Assembly (NCBI GenBank): GCA_019119615.1
Contig: DWWQ01000051.1
Location: forward strand, 1 to 33,610
Reading direction: 5' to 3'
DNA from: Candidatus Alistipes stercoravium
GTDB taxonomy: Bacteria > Bacteroidota > Bacteroidia > Bacteroidales > Rikenellaceae
DNA: 33,610 nt
Part shown: piece after piece, positions 32,037-33,610 of the stretch
How positions within the stretch are numbered: position 1 is the stretch's first letter
Layout: each line of letters opens with the position of its first letter
Notes under the pieces: model-generated
Seen by the model: only the letters and a program-made list of their open reading frames with translations
The model's database searches: none
What the model was told of the DNA's origin: nothing
Translations under genes and position numbers: made by a program

Positions 32037-33610
32037 ATGAAAACGGCATTTTGGGCCTTTGCGGCCCTTTGCGCATGCACGGCGTGCGGAGAAAACAACG
32101 ATGAAGCGTCGGTCGGCGGCAATGTTGCGGCCCCGTCGGAAATTCGGATCGAGCGGGTGGATGCCACCTCGGTCCGCGTAACGTGGCAGGACAACAGCTC
32201 GAACGAAACGGGCTTCGACATTTGGGTCCGCGAGGCGGCTGACGCCTCGAACCGGTGGGTTGCCGGGTCGGTCGAGGCCGACGTAACCCAGTTTACGGTG
32301 AGCGAGGGCCTTGAGGACGGCGGCAGCTACTTCTTCGGCGTACAGGGAAAGGGTGCGTCGGAGGCGTATGACTCGCGCGTCATCTACGAACTCTATACGC
32401 TTGTTCCGTCGGCCGATCTGCCGGTCGTTTCGCTGGTGGGCGGCACAACCTCCACGTCAAGCTGTCTGGCTGTATCCTATCGGATCGAGAATGCTTCGGC
32501 CGATGCCCGCTGGGGCCTCTGCTGGAGCGCGGAGGGTACCCCCACGATCGAGGATGCGGTGCAGTACGGTCCTGCGATTTCGGATGATGAGTCCGTCCTG
32601 CAGGCCATTCCCAACGTGCTGCTGGAGTACGGCAAGGAGTATACGGTCCGCGCCTTCGTCATCGAGGGCGGCGCGGCCTACTACAGTGCCGCGACGACCG
32701 CCTCGCTGGCTGCGGCACCCGATGCGATCACGTTCAACTGGACAAAACTTTCACGCACGTCGCTTCCTGCGGAGATCGAACTCTACGAAACGACGGACCA
32801 GCTCAACGGGCACAGTTTCCATGCCTGGTATGCCGTGGCCGACCTTTCGAAGGGTAATGTCGAATTCCGCGTACTGGTTCCCGACGGTGCGGCGACGATC
32901 GAGGAGCAGTCGGCGGCCTTCAACGGCGACTGCTATGTGATGATCAACGGCGGTTATTTTTACAACGGACGCCATACGGGTCTTGCCGTGGTCAATGCTG
33001 CAGCTACGGGATCGATCTCGGCCGTCCGCGGATCGCTGAAGATCTCCGATACCGAGGAGTACAACTCGATGTACAACGTAACGCGCGGCCTGTTCGGCGT
33101 CGATGCCTCGGGCAAGCCCGCCGTATATTGGGCCGGGACGGATGCCAAAGGTACGGCCTATTATTTCGACCGTCCGCTGCCTTCGGTCAAGGGTGAGGCC
33201 AAATACGATGTCGTGAGTGCCGAGAATCCGACCGCATCCACGGCCTGGTCGCCCCGGTATGCGTTGAGCGCCGGCCCCGTGCTGCTCAAGGACGGAAAAT
33301 GCCCGTTCGACTTCACGCTCACCTCGAAAGGTGCAGACTACTATTTGAGCAACTTTGAGATCATGCCGTACGATATCTTCGGCGTCGGCGTGTCGCCCGA
33401 CCGCACGGCCGTGGGTCGCACGGAGGACGGCCGCATCATCTTCTTCATCTGCGACGGACGTGTCGCCTCGAGCGGCGGCGCCACGCTGACCGAACTGGCT
33501 GCCATCATGAAGGGTCTGGGATGTACCGATGCCGTGAATTTCGACGGCGGAGGCTCCACGGGTATGGTCATCGACGGCGAGCACCTGAACGATACGACCG
33601 CCGAAGCGAG
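32037..33610 (+). CDS. FN3 plus NAGPA-type phosphodiester glycosidase lipoprotein (3' truncated by window)
   Basis: At least 524 residues, open to the window end. A short lipoprotein signal ends in a cysteine cluster (C12, C14, C17), with C17 the likely lipidated residue. Residues about 33-122 form a fibronectin type III domain (APSEIRIERVDATSVRVTWQ, ETGFDIWVRE). A second beta domain spans about 125-225. From about 290 the protein carries the NAGPA (phosphodiester glycosidase) domain, with the hallmarks YVMINGGYFYNGR (near 302) and NFDGGGSTGMVIDG (near 502). The mammalian relative removes GlcNAc from GlcNAc-phosphate-mannose, so the enzyme may cleave sugar-phosphodiester bonds at the surface. 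It starts 21 bases after the DUF6259-type gene and belongs to the same transcript. Confidence 0.85.
   Translation, partial: MKTAFWAFAALCACTACGENNDEASVGGNVAAPSEIRIERVDATSVRVTWQDNSSNETGFDIWVREAADASNRWVAGSVEADVTQFTVSEGLEDGGSYFFGVQGKGASEAYDSRVIYELYTLVPSADLPVVSLVGGTTSTSSCLAVSYRIENASADARWGLCWSAEGTPTIEDAVQYGPAISDDESVLQAIPNVLLEYGKEYTVRAFVIEGGAAYYSAATTASLAAAPDAITFNWTKLSRTSLPAEIELYETTDQLNGHSFHAWYAVADLSKGNVEFRVLVPDGAATIEEQSAAFNGDCYVMINGGYFYNGRHTGLAVVNAAATGSISAVRGSLKISDTEEYNSMYNVTRGLFGVDASGKPAVYWAGTDAKGTAYYFDRPLPSVKGEAKYDVVSAENPTASTAWSPRYALSAGPVLLKDGKCPFDFTLTSKGADYYLSNFEIMPYDIFGVGVSPDRTAVGRTEDGRIIFFICDGRVASSGGATLTELAAIMKGLGCTDAVNFDGGGSTGMVIDGEHLNDTTAEA

Noticed and set aside
1..33610. CRISPR arrays, insertion sequences, integrase attachment sites, tRNA or rRNA genes
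   Set aside because: I looked on both strands and found no repeat-spacer pattern, transposase, cloverleaf or rRNA-like segment.

Overview
The window looks like a chromosomal piece of a high-GC (about 60% by eye) gut-type Bacteroidales, most like Alistipes/Rikenellaceae. The reasons are a SusC/SusD pair, several Bacteroidota-type -7 boxes (TAnnTTTG), a XylR/AraC-type sugar regulator, the FtcD route of histidine breakdown, and a cysteate-synthase-type enzyme as expected in sulfonolipid-making Alistipes. The genus is an inference. No tRNA, rRNA, insertion sequence, phage or CRISPR was seen.

Layout. (1) 1-411: C-terminal end of an OmpA-family protein, with a strong terminator. (2) 667-5248: carboxynorspermidine decarboxylase (nspC), a cysteate/threonine-synthase-like PLP enzyme, then a TonB-dependent receptor closed by a UUCG-loop terminator. 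(3) 5451-11921: a complete histidine-degradation operon ftcD-hutU-hutH-hutI that takes histidine to glutamate, passing the formimino carbon to tetrahydrofolate. (4) 11924-14492, minus strand: a secreted endonuclease/exonuclease/phosphatase-fold protein followed by umuD and umuC homologues. The UmuD protein has alanine where the self-cleavage serine should be. (5) 14663-33610 (running off the end): a polysaccharide-utilisation-type locus. It encodes a flavoprotein lipoprotein, a XylR/AraC-type regulator, a lipoprotein esterase, SusC, SusD, a third surface lipoprotein, a GH20 hexosaminidase, two uncharacterised glycosidase-like proteins and a partial FN3 + NAGPA phosphodiester-glycosidase lipoprotein.

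How the locus may work (inference). SusC/SusD and the third lipoprotein would bind and import an oligosaccharide, and the esterase would remove acyl groups. GH20, the two barrel proteins and the NAGPA-type enzyme would trim N-acetylhexosamine-containing and perhaps phosphodiester-linked sugars. The regulator lies just upstream, and T-rich half-sites occur at the same distance (39-40 nt) from the -7 boxes of the esterase and of susC. This suggests one activator for both units. The transcript is punctuated by a hairpin and terminator-like structure before the GH20 gene.

The most interesting items are the uncharacterised 742-aa glycosidase-like protein with an inserted beta module, the catalytic-serine-less UmuD, the C9 homopolymer inside susC, and the regulatory repeats of the locus.
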